Positions 15,223-24,559 are shown, numbered from the stretch's first letter. The stretch is 64,000 nt of DNA from Oscillospiraceae bacterium (GCA_017481565.1 JAFUOZ010000014.1:1-64000); one strand, 5' to 3'. Numbers and translations: made by a program. The notes: generated by a model not told the origin, from the sequence alone.

Positions 15223-15471
15223 ATGAAGCATATTTATCAGACCGAGGGCACATGCTCTACCGAAATAAGCTTTGAGCTTGAAAACAATATCGTAAAAAAT
15301 ATAAGCTTTACAGGCGGCTGCAACGGCAATCTGAAGGCTATAGCCGTTCTTGTTGAGGGAATGACTGCCGATAATGCCATTGAAAAGCTGGAAGGGATAA
15401 CCTGCGGACGCAGACCGACTTCCTGTGCGGATCAGCTTGCAAAAGCTTTGAAAACAGTGTATAATAGATAA
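15223..15471 (+). CDS. TSCPD-domain protein (TIGR03905 family)
   Basis: An 82-residue protein made almost wholly of a TSCPD domain, named after a motif seen at the end of class II ribonucleotide reductases. Visible motifs are GTCSTEISFE, FTGGCNGNLKAI, and ITCGRRPTSCADQL, with four conserved Cys. The domain is thought to bind nucleic acid or metal; its cellular role is unknown. I chose ATG 15223 because AGGAGA lies 6 bases upstream; the frame extends to 15193, inside the peroxidase end. It is probably cotranscribed with the peroxidase gene. Confidence 0.85.
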   Translation: MKHIYQTEGTCSTEISFELENNIVKNISFTGGCNGNLKAIAVLVEGMTADNAIEKLEGITCGRRPTSCADQLAKALKTVYNR

Positions 15472-15507
15472 TTAAGGAAAGGATGATCGGATATGATCAG
15501 TGATTCC

Positions 15508-15630
15508 TTATTACTTCGGCAATAATATAATTTGATTGCTCGGTGCTTGATTTTTCAAAAAAGTCGCAGATACGACAATTATTGTAATTTAGAAATAGTT
15601 AATCAAACTGTTTAATTGCCGAAGTAATAA
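15508..15630. mobile_element. MITE-like inverted-repeat element, TTACTTCGGCAAT family
   Basis: A 123-bp non-coding element with 30-bp terminal inverted repeats. The outer 16 bases (TTATTACTTCGGCAAT) are identical in both arms, then 7 differ, then TTTGATT matches again. It sits between the TSCPD gene and ohrR. The same 15-base end occurs once more at 30258-30272. No transposase is present in the window. Confidence 0.7.
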
Positions 15631-15661
15631 TAAAAACTGTTATATGAAACGGAGAACCGCT

Positions 15662-16114
15662 ATGGAAGATAAAAACTTCGACTGTCTTAAGCTTGAAAAT
15701 CAGATGTGCTTTCCGCTTTATGCCTGTTCAAAGGAAATCGTGCGGATGTATAAGCCTCATCTTGACAAGCTTGATCTAACCTATACACAGTATATTGCTA
15801 TGATGGTGCTGTGGGAAAAAAAAGAGCTTTCAGTAAAGGCACTGGGAAAATGTCTTTTTCTGGATTCGGGAACGCTTACTCCTGTACTTAAAAAGCTGGA
15901 GACAAAGGGATACATAAACCGGACACGCTCCGCTGATGATGAACGTTCCCTTAATGTATCTGTTACCGAAGCGGGAGTTTTGCTTAAGGAAAAAGCGGCA
16001 GAGGTTCCCCGTAAGATGTCTTCATGCATAAATTTATCTCCCGATGAAGCATTACAGCTATATACCCTGTTAAACAAGCTTATGGACAATTTCAGAAACG
16101 ATGCGGATCAATAA
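15662..16114 (+). CDS. ohrR: OhrR-type MarR-family organic peroxide sensor
   Basis: A 150-residue winged-helix repressor closely like Bacillus OhrR: LKLENQMCFPLYACSKE at the N-terminus with the peroxide-sensing Cys16, YTQYIAMMVLWE, LDSGTLTPVLKKLE in the recognition helix region, and DDERS in the wing. Oxidation of the Cys by organic peroxides releases DNA (family knowledge). Its target here is probably the peroxidase promoter at 14633, since no ohr gene is visible. ATG 15662 is chosen over 15644 because GGAG lies 7 bases before it. The MITE-like element separates it from the upstream genes. Confidence 0.92.
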   Translation: MEDKNFDCLKLENQMCFPLYACSKEIVRMYKPHLDKLDLTYTQYIAMMVLWEKKELSVKALGKCLFLDSGTLTPVLKKLETKGYINRTRSADDERSLNVSVTEAGVLLKEKAAEVPRKMSSCINLSPDEALQLYTLLNKLMDNFRNDADQ

Positions 16115-16123
16115 ACAATAAAC

Positions 16124-16148
16124 AGCCGTCCGAAAAAATCGGGCGGCT
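16124..16148. terminator. Bidirectional terminator between ohrR and a convergent gene
   Basis: Stem AGCCGTCCGA with TCGGGCGGCT (one G-T pair) and loop AAAAA, flanked by A/T-rich tails on both sides. Confidence 0.7.
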
Positions 16149-16557
16149 ATATTTTTACATTGAAATTATTTTTGCACTGGGGACAGCATACTGTATGATT
16201 ACCCTTCTTTTTCGGCAGACGGAGCATCTTCTTACAGCTTGGGCATTTTTTATAGCAATGGGTCTTTCTGTCACGAAGCTTAAGCTTCTGTATTCTGAAA
16301 AAGCCCTTTATTTTATCACGGTATTTAAGATATATCCTGTTTTCATTTCGGCGTTCTTCAAGCCTGCGAGAAAGAACACGATAATATGAAAGTGCGATAA
16401 GAATGGTTATGATAAGAGACAATACGATACTTCTCAGAAAAATATTCAGGATCAAAAGTACAAATATCACCGCTGCGGAAAATTTATAAAGCTCATCTGC
16501 GCCGTATCTTCCGTACATGAATTTTATCAGCTTATCCCTCAGATCGTTTTTGTTCAC
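16147..16557 (-). CDS. Small membrane protein with C-terminal zinc ribbon
   Basis: A 136-residue protein of unknown function. Two membrane helices (about 25-45 and 47-62) are followed by a basic, charged linker and a C-terminal zinc ribbon with CPSCKK and CCPQCKN (two CxxC pairs near residues 103 and 126). The N-terminal LRDKLIKFMYGRYGADELYKF looks like a conserved leader segment seen in Ruminococcus-type proteins (recall, uncertain). SD GAGGTG precedes the ATG. It converges with ohrR and is transcribed alone. Confidence 0.75.
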   Translation of the reverse strand: MNKNDLRDKLIKFMYGRYGADELYKFSAAVIFVLLILNIFLRSIVLSLIITILIALSYYRVLSRRLEERRNENRIYLKYRDKIKGFFRIQKLKLRDRKTHCYKKCPSCKKMLRLPKKKGNHTVCCPQCKNNFNVKI

Positions 16558-16695
16558 TCTTACTCACCTCTTTTATTGATATATATTACAGTATTACTCA
16601 TGATAACATACTATTGTGACAGCGACGTGATAAAATCACTCTTTTTTTATTACAACTTATTCCGAATTTATATTACATAAAATTGCATAAAATTC

Positions 16696-16724
16696 TTGCA
16701 AAATCACTTTAAATATGATATAAT
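16696..16724 (+). promoter_or_regulatory. Sigma-A promoter of the second LacI-type/GGDEF gene
   Basis: TTGCAA at 16696-16701, a 17-bp spacer, TATAAT at 16719-16724. The start codon is about 30 bases downstream, a short leader. Confidence 0.75.
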
Positions 16725-16754
16725 ATAACAAACGGTAAAAAGACGGTGATATAT

Positions 16755-18644
16755 GTGTTAAATGACAAAAAAATAATCGCACTTTGTACATCACGCATCT
16801 ATGACGCTCAGATACATAAATTTATTTCAGAATTCAATGAAGAACTGCGCAGAAATGATATGTATCTGCTCATTTTTACGCTTAATTCAGACCTTTACTG
16901 GAATGAACGTGAGGTTCACCCCGAAAAATATGTATATGATATAATTCCCTATAATATCCTTGACGCAGTTGTCATTATGGACGAAAAAATAAAAAGCCGT
17001 CAGGTTTCGGAAAAAATAATCGCTGAAGCAAAGAAATTCTCCGTGCCTATTGCGGTCATTGACGGCAGCTATGAGGATACTGCGTCCATAAGCTTTGATT
17101 ATTCACAGGGGCTTGAAAGGATGATAGAACATATCATCAAAGACCATAATGTACGCAGACCGCATTTTATGGCAGGTATAGAGGGTAATAAATTTTCCGA
17201 AGACAGAACAGAGGTTTTCAAAAAGGTCATTGCCGAAAACAATATCCCTCTGACAGAGGATATGATAAGCTACGGCGGTTTCTGGGCAGGTCCTTCCCGT
17301 GAGGCTACTAATGCTATTATTGACAGCGGTGAGCTTCCTGAGGCTATTATCTGCGCAAATGATATTATGGCTATTAATGTATGTGATGTTCTTACATCAA
17401 GGGGAATAAAGGTTCCCGAACAGGTCATAGTTTCAGGCTTTGACGGCATATATGAGGGCAAGCTTTTTATGCCAAGAATATCCACTGTAAACTGCAGCAG
17501 CTTCGCTATGGCAAAGGCGGCTGCGGATATGCTTATAAAATACATGGATAGCAAAAAGTGCGGAACATATTCTGTTATACCTGAGCTTGATCTTAATGAA
17601 TCCTGCGGCTGCTGCGGAAAGGATTCTGACCATACCGAGATAGATTGCTTTAATGACGGATTTTATCGCTATCAGGACGATATCCGCCTTTATTATGAAA
17701 GCACCGTCAAAATGCAGCAGTGTACTGATATTGAAGCGGCGGCGGATATTCTCCGTTCTCATATCAAGTATAAGAGAAGTCTTTTCTTTAATCTTTGCTG
17801 TGTTATCGACAGCGCATGTCTTGATGTTGAAAATGTGTTCTTCCTCTCCGATTCATATTATCCGGATAGGAAAAATAGGATGATACTCTGCGACAGCTAT
17901 TCTGATATCAATAAGCTTACTCCCCTTGGCGAAAATGAGCTTGTTCCGGATATGGATAATCTGCTTAACAATGGCTATCCTCTTATTTTCAATGCCATTG
18001 ATTATATGAACAAGCCTATAGGATATATATGCTATTATTTCGGAAGCTATGATATTACCGATTATTCCAAGACTGCAAGCATGGCAAATACCATAGGAAT
18101 GGGTCTTGGCGGCTTTATTAATATGAGTCATCAGAAATATCTCTCCGATAAGGTCGAAAATATGTACAAGACCGATTCGCTGACGGGTCTTTATAACCGT
18201 ACGGGTTTTAAGACCGAATTTGAAAAAGCAAGGTTTGTTTATCACAATACCGATACACAGCTGACCTTTATTATGGCTGATCTTGACGGTCTTAAGATAA
18301 TCAATGACAGTTTTGGTCATGATGCAGGCGATAAGGCTATTGCCGCAGCTGCACAGGCACTGAAAAAAGCCTGTCCTGCAGACAGATCCCTCTGTACAAG
18401 ATACGGCGGCGATGAGCTTCTTGCGCTTATCTTCGGTGAATGTGATCCCAATGAAATGACTTTGGGGGTTGAAAAGCTGCTTAAGGAATTCAATGATAAT
18501 TCGGGGCTTGAATATAAGGTATCCGCCAGCTGCGGAGCATATTCCGTGATAATGAATGACAGCTTCAATTTTGAGGATACTTTCCGCTGTGCCGACGAAC
18601 AGATGTATATAACCAAGAGAAATAAAAAGAACAGACGCAAATAA
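16755..18644 (+). CDS. Soluble LacI-type substrate-binding domain fused to a GGDEL cyclase domain
   Basis: A 629-residue paralogue in design of the protein at 4087. Residues 1-290 form a LacI/GalR-like ligand-binding fold without a DNA-binding head (CANDIMAINVCDVL, VSGFDG). Cys pairs near residue 280 (SCGCCGKD) follow. The C-terminal GGDEF domain starts near DSLTGLYNR and has GGDEL at 551-555, a variant that some active cyclases share; the RxxD inhibitory site is absent. There is no signal peptide or membrane helix, so the ligand is cytoplasmic. The start is uncertain: GTG 16755 (GGTG 6 bases upstream) or GTG 16746. Confidence 0.83.
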   Translation: MLNDKKIIALCTSRIYDAQIHKFISEFNEELRRNDMYLLIFTLNSDLYWNEREVHPEKYVYDIIPYNILDAVVIMDEKIKSRQVSEKIIAEAKKFSVPIAVIDGSYEDTASISFDYSQGLERMIEHIIKDHNVRRPHFMAGIEGNKFSEDRTEVFKKVIAENNIPLTEDMISYGGFWAGPSREATNAIIDSGELPEAIICANDIMAINVCDVLTSRGIKVPEQVIVSGFDGIYEGKLFMPRISTVNCSSFAMAKAAADMLIKYMDSKKCGTYSVIPELDLNESCGCCGKDSDHTEIDCFNDGFYRYQDDIRLYYESTVKMQQCTDIEAAADILRSHIKYKRSLFFNLCCVIDSACLDVENVFFLSDSYYPDRKNRMILCDSYSDINKLTPLGENELVPDMDNLLNNGYPLIFNAIDYMNKPIGYICYYFGSYDITDYSKTASMANTIGMGLGGFINMSHQKYLSDKVENMYKTDSLTGLYNRTGFKTEFEKARFVYHNTDTQLTFIMADLDGLKIINDSFGHDAGDKAIAAAAQALKKACPADRSLCTRYGGDELLALIFGECDPNEMTLGVEKLLKEFNDNSGLEYKVSASCGAYSVIMNDSFNFEDTFRCADEQMYITKRNKKNRRK

Positions 18645-18674
18645 AAATGTCTGCATAAAATACAATAAACGATA

Positions 18675-18712
18675 AAAATCCTCGGAACTCAGTAAAGAAC
18701 TCCGAGGATTTT
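18675..18712. terminator. Bidirectional terminator between the GGDEL gene and pfkA
   Basis: A perfect 12-bp stem AAAATCCTCGGA/TCCGAGGATTTT (18675-18686 with 18701-18712) serving both convergent genes. Confidence 0.85.
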
Positions 18713-18735
18713 GTGATTTTTAAGCTTTTTTTGTA

Positions 18736-19821
18736 TCAGTCGCCGAAGGAAACGCCAAGTCTCTTTGCGGTGATAACATCTGCGCACTTGGGATCAACGA
18801 ACTTGGTCTTTCCTGCAACATCGGAGAGAGGATTTTCGCCGATCTGACTGTTTATAAGCGCTACCGAATAGCCGTATTTTTCCTTTGCGATAAGCTCTGC
18901 GGCACGTACTCCGAACTTTGTAGCAAGGAGACGGTCATAGGCTGAGGGACTTCCGCCTCTGAGCATATGTCCCGGTGTGCATACTCTTGTTTCAACGCCT
19001 GTGCCCTTCTGTATCTGAGCGGCAAGAGTGGAAGTAATAGTGGTGATGCCTGCTTCAGCACGGCGCTTTGCACGTTCCTTCTTCTTAAGCTCCGCTTCCT
19101 TTACATCGTATGCACCCTCTGCAACAGCTACGATAGAAAAGCTCTTTCCCGCTTCTGTACGCTTGTTGAGTGCAGATACGATCTTTTCTGTTTCGTAGGG
19201 TATCTCGGGGATAACGATAACGTCTGCGCCGCCTGCAATTCCCGAATAAAGTGTGAGCCAGCCTGCCTTATTGCCCATTATCTCGACTACAAGTATACGG
19301 CTGTGCGATGCGGCTGTGGTGTGGAGACGGTCGATAACATCGGTTGCAATATCAACTGCGGTATGGAATCCGAAGGTAACATCAGTACCGAAAATATCGT
19401 TGTCTATGGTCTTGGGCAGACCGATAACGTTAAGTCCTTCCTCGGAAAGCAGATTTGCGGTCTTGTGAGTGCCGTTTCCGCCAAGTGTGAGCAGACAGTC
19501 AAGCTTTAAGTCCTTGTATGTTTTTTTCATGGACTTTACCTTGTCCACGTTATCCGCCTCTATAACGGACATCATCTTGAAGGGCTGACGCTTTGTACCT
19601 AAAATAGTACCGCCCTGTGTGAGAATACCCGAAAATTCATAAGGCTCCATTTCACGTGCGATGTTGTTTATCAGACCATAATATCCGTTCTGGATACCCA
19701 CTATCTGAACATCATCTGTGCCGAATTTTTCATAGCACGCCTTTGCAATGCCTCTGATAGTTGCGTTAAGTCCGGGGCAGTCGCCGCCGCTGGTGAGGAT
19801 ACCTATTCTTTTTTTAGCCAT
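18736..19821 (-). CDS. pfkA: 6-phosphofructokinase, mixed-substrate (group III) type
   Basis: A 361-residue PFK that phosphorylates fructose 6-phosphate in glycolysis. Motifs: TSGGDCPGLN (phosphoryl donor loop), GGNGT at 114-118, PKTIDNDI at 136-143 with the catalytic Asp, and MGNKAGWL. Gly117 of GGNGT matches ATP enzymes, while Lys137 of PKTID matches PPi enzymes. This mix marks the group III PFK branch (family knowledge), so the donor cannot be told from sequence. The Asn at 116 instead of the usual Asp is notable. ATG 19821 (AGGA 9 bases upstream) is preferred over TTG 19830. Confidence 0.92.
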   Translation of the reverse strand: MAKKRIGILTSGGDCPGLNATIRGIAKACYEKFGTDDVQIVGIQNGYYGLINNIAREMEPYEFSGILTQGGTILGTKRQPFKMMSVIEADNVDKVKSMKKTYKDLKLDCLLTLGGNGTHKTANLLSEEGLNVIGLPKTIDNDIFGTDVTFGFHTAVDIATDVIDRLHTTAASHSRILVVEIMGNKAGWLTLYSGIAGGADVIVIPEIPYETEKIVSALNKRTEAGKSFSIVAVAEGAYDVKEAELKKKERAKRRAEAGITTITSTLAAQIQKGTGVETRVCTPGHMLRGGSPSAYDRLLATKFGVRAAELIAKEKYGYSVALINSQIGENPLSDVAGKTKFVDPKCADVITAKRLGVSFGD

Positions 19822-19855
19822 ATTTATCAATCCTTTCGAGTATTTATTCCGGGGG

Positions 19856-22138
19856 TCATACCTCCGCAGGATGATTCTGTCTCATGCGGAGAAATTCTTC
19901 AAACTGATCGGCAGGCATAGGCTTTCCGAAGAAATAGCCCTGTGCCCAGTCACAGCCCGATTGCTTTAAGATCTGTGCCTGACCTGATGTTTCGATACCC
20001 TCGGCAACGGTCTCGATATGCTTTGATTTTGCGATCCTGATAACTGCGGATACGATCTCACGGGAGATCTCGTCCTCTTCAAGATACATTATAAAGCTGC
20101 GGTCAAGCTTAAGAAGGGTTATGGGCAGTACCTGAATATAGCTCAGTGAGGAATATCCTGTTCCGAAATCGTCCATTGAAAGCTTTACGCCAAGCTCCTT
20201 GATCTCGTTCATCTGCTGGATAGCATGGTCGATATCCTTAAGGGCAAGGCTTTCGGTAAGCTCAACGTCCAGCCACTGCGGTTCAAGTCCTGTATCGGCA
20301 AGTGCCTTCTTGATAGTTTCTGTAACATTTGTCTGATAGAAATCTATTGCTGTAAGATTTATCGATACGGTAACGGGAGCAAGTCCTATATCCTGCCATT
20401 TCTTATTCTGACGGCATGCCTCGTAAAGTACGAATTTACTGATCTTTGTAATAAGCAACGAGCTTTCCGCAACGGGAATGAATTCACTTGGGGGAACTAT
20501 TCTTCCGTCAGGCTTTATCCAGCGGATAAGCGCCTCCATGCCCATTACAATTCCTGTTGTAAGATCAATCTTGGGCTGATAATAGAGTACCAGCTCATTG
20601 TTTTCAAGAGCCTTTGTAAGATCCTTTTCGATCTCTGTACCCTTGATGATCTTATCATGTACTGTGCTGTCATATCTGATAATACTGCTGCGTGTGCCGT
20701 CTGAAAGGCTGAGGGCAAATTCCGCACGGTCAAGTACCTTGGAGAATTCGTCCTTACCGTCTGACATTTTGCAGAAGCCTGCGGAACAGGTTATTGAATG
20801 AGTTTCCAGCGAATCTGAATGAATCGAGAGAATATCGCTCTGTATCCGCTTTATTATTTCAACAGGCAGTTCATCATCGCCGTTTGCCTTTATAAGCACG
20901 GCAAAGTTATCGCCGCCTATTCTTGCAGCAAAGCCGCCTTCCGTGAGACAGGATGTGATTATCGCCGCCACATCTGCAAGCAGCTTGTTTCCGTTGGCAT
21001 AGCCGCAGGTATCGTTTATGATATGGAAGCCGTCGATATCTATTACGATAAGCCAATAGTCAAGTGCAGGATCGTCCTTTGTCCATGCCAGAAGCTCTTC
21101 GCCTGTCATCATGAACTTGTTGCGGTTGAATATCTGTGTAACATCATCCACATAAGCCATTTTTTCGATAAGGGAATCCTTTTCCTTTTCCTTGGTTATA
21201 TCGATAACAGCTCCGCCTATGCTTGCCTGAAGTACGTTTTTGTTTGACATGGTCTTATATCTGAACTGGAACCAGTGATATGTCATATCGGGGGTTATCG
21301 CCCTGAATTCAACAGAGTGGATCTGTCCTGCCTTATCATCTGCACGGTTTCCCGTACTTCCCGCAAAGCTGTCGAATATGATCCTGTCCTTAGGGTGAAA
21401 CAGCGCTCTCAGGTCGGCACTGCTGATGAATTCCTCTTCAATGCCCAGCATAGCCTGCAGCTGTTCGGATATATAGAAGCGTGAGCCGCCCGGCTCCTTG
21501 AGCATAAGACCGATCTCGGCAAGCTCCATTGAAAGCATATACTTGTTTTCCGATTCGGCAAGCTCCTTTGAATACCGCATAAGCTCGCTTTTCATGTTGA
21601 TGGTCTCCGTAAGGTTGGGACCTATTGACATGAGCAGATATGTGGTCTTTTTATTAATGGTGGTGGTATATATCATGGAGGTATTCCAGATAGTGCAGAT
21701 CTTGCTTCCGTCATAGGCGGTGGCATAGAATTCTTCGTCACGGTTATTTATGATCGCCTGCAGATTATCCTGAAAGGCATCTGCGGGGAGAACCTTGCGG
21801 AGATAATCCTTGTTTGCCATAAGGTCTGCGGCGGTATAGCCAAGATTTTTTGTAAAGTCATCATTTACGTCGATATAGCTGAAATCTGCGTCCCATACTA
21901 TAACCATAGGATTGATATGCTTGGTTATTTCACGGATCATCTTTTTACGGTGCTTTACTCTTGTGGAGATCTCATATATCTTATAGCCTGTTGCATAGGA
22001 AACACCTGTTACAAGTACTGCAAGATAGCCTACTATTATATATGTTGTATAGTTGGGAAACAATGTAAGGAGAACATTCAGTATGATCGCTGAAAACGCA
22101 ACGATAGCGCACATTATCATAGCATACAGTGAACTCAT
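19856..22138 (-). CDS. Membrane PAS/degenerate-GGDEF/EAL phosphodiesterase
   Basis: A 760-residue protein: two N-terminal membrane helices (about 5-28 and 32-52), two PAS-like domains (about 70-175 and 200-320), GGDEF and EAL. The GGDEF signature reads GGDNF (408-412); loss of the Glu should remove cyclase activity. The EAL domain has EAL at 535-537, SINLTA, ELTES, DDFGTG, KLDRSF, EGIET and QGYFFGKP, all needed for c-di-GMP hydrolysis. It is therefore probably a phosphodiesterase tuned by the PAS ligand or redox state (inference). It has its own consensus promoter and shares a divergent region with the response regulator gene. Confidence 0.87.
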   Translation of the reverse strand: MSSLYAMIMCAIVAFSAIILNVLLTLFPNYTTYIIVGYLAVLVTGVSYATGYKIYEISTRVKHRKKMIREITKHINPMVIVWDADFSYIDVNDDFTKNLGYTAADLMANKDYLRKVLPADAFQDNLQAIINNRDEEFYATAYDGSKICTIWNTSMIYTTTINKKTTYLLMSIGPNLTETINMKSELMRYSKELAESENKYMLSMELAEIGLMLKEPGGSRFYISEQLQAMLGIEEEFISSADLRALFHPKDRIIFDSFAGSTGNRADDKAGQIHSVEFRAITPDMTYHWFQFRYKTMSNKNVLQASIGGAVIDITKEKEKDSLIEKMAYVDDVTQIFNRNKFMMTGEELLAWTKDDPALDYWLIVIDIDGFHIINDTCGYANGNKLLADVAAIITSCLTEGGFAARIGGDNFAVLIKANGDDELPVEIIKRIQSDILSIHSDSLETHSITCSAGFCKMSDGKDEFSKVLDRAEFALSLSDGTRSSIIRYDSTVHDKIIKGTEIEKDLTKALENNELVLYYQPKIDLTTGIVMGMEALIRWIKPDGRIVPPSEFIPVAESSLLITKISKFVLYEACRQNKKWQDIGLAPVTVSINLTAIDFYQTNVTETIKKALADTGLEPQWLDVELTESLALKDIDHAIQQMNEIKELGVKLSMDDFGTGYSSLSYIQVLPITLLKLDRSFIMYLEEDEISREIVSAVIRIAKSKHIETVAEGIETSGQAQILKQSGCDWAQGYFFGKPMPADQFEEFLRMRQNHPAEV

Positions 22139-22232
22139 ATATATTTCCCCCTTTCTGCGGATTTATGCTGCGTCTGTTGTGAAATAAAAAAATAATATAT
22201 ATCCATAATAATGTGTATATTCCTACAAAATA

Positions 22233-22261
22233 ATTATACTCCCAGGCTTATGATTTGTCAA
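22233..22261 (-). promoter_or_regulatory. Sigma-A promoter of the PAS/GGDEF/EAL gene
   Basis: Minus strand: TTGACA at 22261-22256, a 17-bp spacer, TATAAT at 22238-22233. The consensus is perfect. The divergent response regulator gene has no equally clear promoter in this 230-bp gap. Confidence 0.85.
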
Positions 22262-22370
22262 TAATTAATATGTAAAATTGAGAAAATAATCCTAATCTTT
22301 CACATATCGTACACATTTATGTGGTAAACTATATGTAAAAGCAAGATTTATACCGAAAGGAGAATCATAT

Positions 22371-23045
22371 ATGTCAAAGGAAAGAATTCTTATAGTTGAC
22401 GATGAAAAGATGATAAGAAATGTTGTAAGGGAATATGCCGAGTTTGAAGGCTATGAAACTGTTGAGGCGGAGGACGGTATGGCTGCAGTGGAAATATGCC
22501 GCAGGGAAGACTTCCGCTGTATCATAATGGATATAATGATGCCCAGGCTTGACGGTTATTCCGCTGTAAAGGAAATAAGAAAGACCAAGCAGATACCCGT
22601 TATCATGCTTTCCGCAAGGGGAGAGGAATATGACAAGCTTTTCGGTTTTGAAATAGGCGTTGATGATTATGTGGTAAAGCCTTTTTCTCCCAAGGAGCTT
22701 ATGGCAAGAGTAAGAGCTGTTATAAAGCGCAGTGCTTCAAACGGAGTTACTGCCGAAAAGCTTACCTTTGAGGGTCTTGAGATCAATATGACGGGCAGAG
22801 AGGTCATTGTTGACGGAAAGGCAGCGTCTCTTACTCCCAAGGAATATGACCTGCTTTTCTATCTTGTGCGCAACAAGGGTATTGCACTTTCAAGAGAAAA
22901 GCTTCTTGAAGAGGTCTGGGGCTATGATTTTTACGGTGATGACCGTACAGTCGATACTCATATAAAAATGCTTCGTAATTCTCTCGGCGAATACCGTAAA
23001 TTCATCGTTACGCTGAGAGGCATGGGATATAAATTTGACTGCTGA
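22371..23045 (+). CDS. OmpR/PhoB-family response regulator
   Basis: A 224-residue two-domain regulator. The receiver domain (1-115) has the acidic pair in LIVDDEK, the phospho-acceptor Asp in IIMDIMMP (about residue 52), and Lys in VVKPFSP. The C-terminal winged helix (130-224) has LTPKEYDLLFYL and RTVDTHIKMLR, typical for DNA binding in the OmpR class. SD AAAGGAG precedes the ATG. It forms an operon with the kinase 17 bases downstream and an alarmone synthetase after that. Its targets are unknown. Confidence 0.95.
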   Translation: MSKERILIVDDEKMIRNVVREYAEFEGYETVEAEDGMAAVEICRREDFRCIIMDIMMPRLDGYSAVKEIRKTKQIPVIMLSARGEEYDKLFGFEIGVDDYVVKPFSPKELMARVRAVIKRSASNGVTAEKLTFEGLEINMTGREVIVDGKAASLTPKEYDLLFYLVRNKGIALSREKLLEEVWGYDFYGDDRTVDTHIKMLRNSLGEYRKFIVTLRGMGYKFDC

Positions 23046-23062
23046 TAAAGGAATGACCCGAA

Positions 23063-24559
23063 GTGAAAAATAAACGAGTATTGACCCGACAGCAGAAAAA
23101 GCAGCTTCTGTATGAAAAATTCCACAGTCTCAGATTTACCGTATGGCTGTATTTTTCTATATTTATGATAAGTATTCTTGTGCTTATGTGGGTATCCTTT
23201 GTGTTTTCGCTGGAGCGTACCTACCGTGTTACAAAAACACGTACCATTCTGGATACGGCGCAGTATATCGTAAATGAATGGAACAACGACCGCTTTACCA
23301 CAGAGCAGCTTGACAAGATAGCTCATGACAATGATATGTGTGTGCTTATTCAGGACAGCTATTTCCGTACCATGTATTCCTATGATATAATGGCGAAAAA
23401 CTGTCTTATCCACGGAACGCAGGGATTTTTCAATCTTCCCTCGCTACGTTCGGCTGTGTTCAATTCGGAAAACGGTATATATTATACCGAACTGGAAAAT
23501 CCCCGTTTCAATAACAATACTCTTATGTTTGCCATGCTTATAGGAACAAAGGAGGAGCCTAAGGGATATGTTTATCTGAATACCTCGCTGGAGCCTCTTG
23601 ATTCAACTACCGAGATACTCCGCAGTCAGATGGTGCAGATAACCTTAGCGGTGCTTATCATAGGTGCAGGCGTGTCCTATTTCCTGTCAAAGCTTATTGC
23701 AACGCCTATCGTACGTATAAAGAGGTCTGCCGAAAAAATGGGTCAGGGTGACTATAATGTAAACTTCAACGGCAGAGGATATACCGAAACGGAGCGTCTT
23801 GCCGATACCCTGAACTATGCATCGGGAGAGATAAGCAAGGTAGATACGCTGAGAAAGGATATTATTGCAAATGTTTCCCATGACCTGAGAACACCCCTTA
23901 CAATGGTGAAGGCGTATGCGGAAATGGTCAGGGATCTTTCGGGAGATAATCCCGAAAAGCGCAATGAGCATGTGGGGATAATCATTGAAGAGAGCGATCG
24001 TCTGGCGGCGCTGGTAAATGATATACTTGATCTTTCAAAGCTGGAGAACAAGACTGCAGAGCTTAATATATCTGAGTTCTGTTTAAAGGATAAGCTGGAG
24101 GACGTTATGACCCGATATACGCTGCTTTCCGAGCAGCAGGGGTATAAATTCTATCTTTCTGCGCCTGCGGAGATAACGGTAAAGGCGGATATCATCAAGA
24201 TAGAGCAGGTGCTTTACAATCTTATCAACAATGCGGTGAATTACAGCGGTGACAGCCGTGAAATATATGTGATGCAGCTTGTAAGGGGACGCAAGGTAAG
24301 GATATGCGTAACCGATACGGGTAAGGGCATAGAAAAGGAGCTTATGCCCCTTATCTTTGACAGGTATTACCGTGCGGAAAAGCATAAGAGAGAGGTCATC
24401 GGAACAGGTCTGGGACTTTCTATCGTCAAGCAGATACTCATTCGTCACGGCTTTGAATTCGGTGTGCAGTCCGAGCAGGGCACGGGAAGTACCTTCTGGT
24501 TTGAGATGGATATAGTAAGCGAAACGATACCTGAAAGTGAAATAGAAGTGGTGGATTAG
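23063..24559 (+). CDS. Sensor histidine kinase (HAMP/HisKA/HATPase)
   Basis: A 498-residue membrane kinase. Two membrane helices (about 30-52 and 195-215) flank an extracellular sensor of about 140 residues. HAMP follows, then HisKA with VSHDLRTPLTMV (phospho-His about residue 274), and HATPase_c with NLINNAVNY, DTGKGI and GTGLGLSIV. It should phosphorylate the regulator encoded just upstream. The start is GTG 23063, with AAAGGAAT some 14 bases upstream, so the SD spacing is long. The next gene, an alarmone synthetase, starts 10 bases after its stop. Confidence 0.95.
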   Translation: MKNKRVLTRQQKKQLLYEKFHSLRFTVWLYFSIFMISILVLMWVSFVFSLERTYRVTKTRTILDTAQYIVNEWNNDRFTTEQLDKIAHDNDMCVLIQDSYFRTMYSYDIMAKNCLIHGTQGFFNLPSLRSAVFNSENGIYYTELENPRFNNNTLMFAMLIGTKEEPKGYVYLNTSLEPLDSTTEILRSQMVQITLAVLIIGAGVSYFLSKLIATPIVRIKRSAEKMGQGDYNVNFNGRGYTETERLADTLNYASGEISKVDTLRKDIIANVSHDLRTPLTMVKAYAEMVRDLSGDNPEKRNEHVGIIIEESDRLAALVNDILDLSKLENKTAELNISEFCLKDKLEDVMTRYTLLSEQQGYKFYLSAPAEITVKADIIKIEQVLYNLINNAVNYSGDSREIYVMQLVRGRKVRICVTDTGKGIEKELMPLIFDRYYRAEKHKREVIGTGLGLSIVKQILIRHGFEFGVQSEQGTGSTFWFEMDIVSETIPESEIEVVD

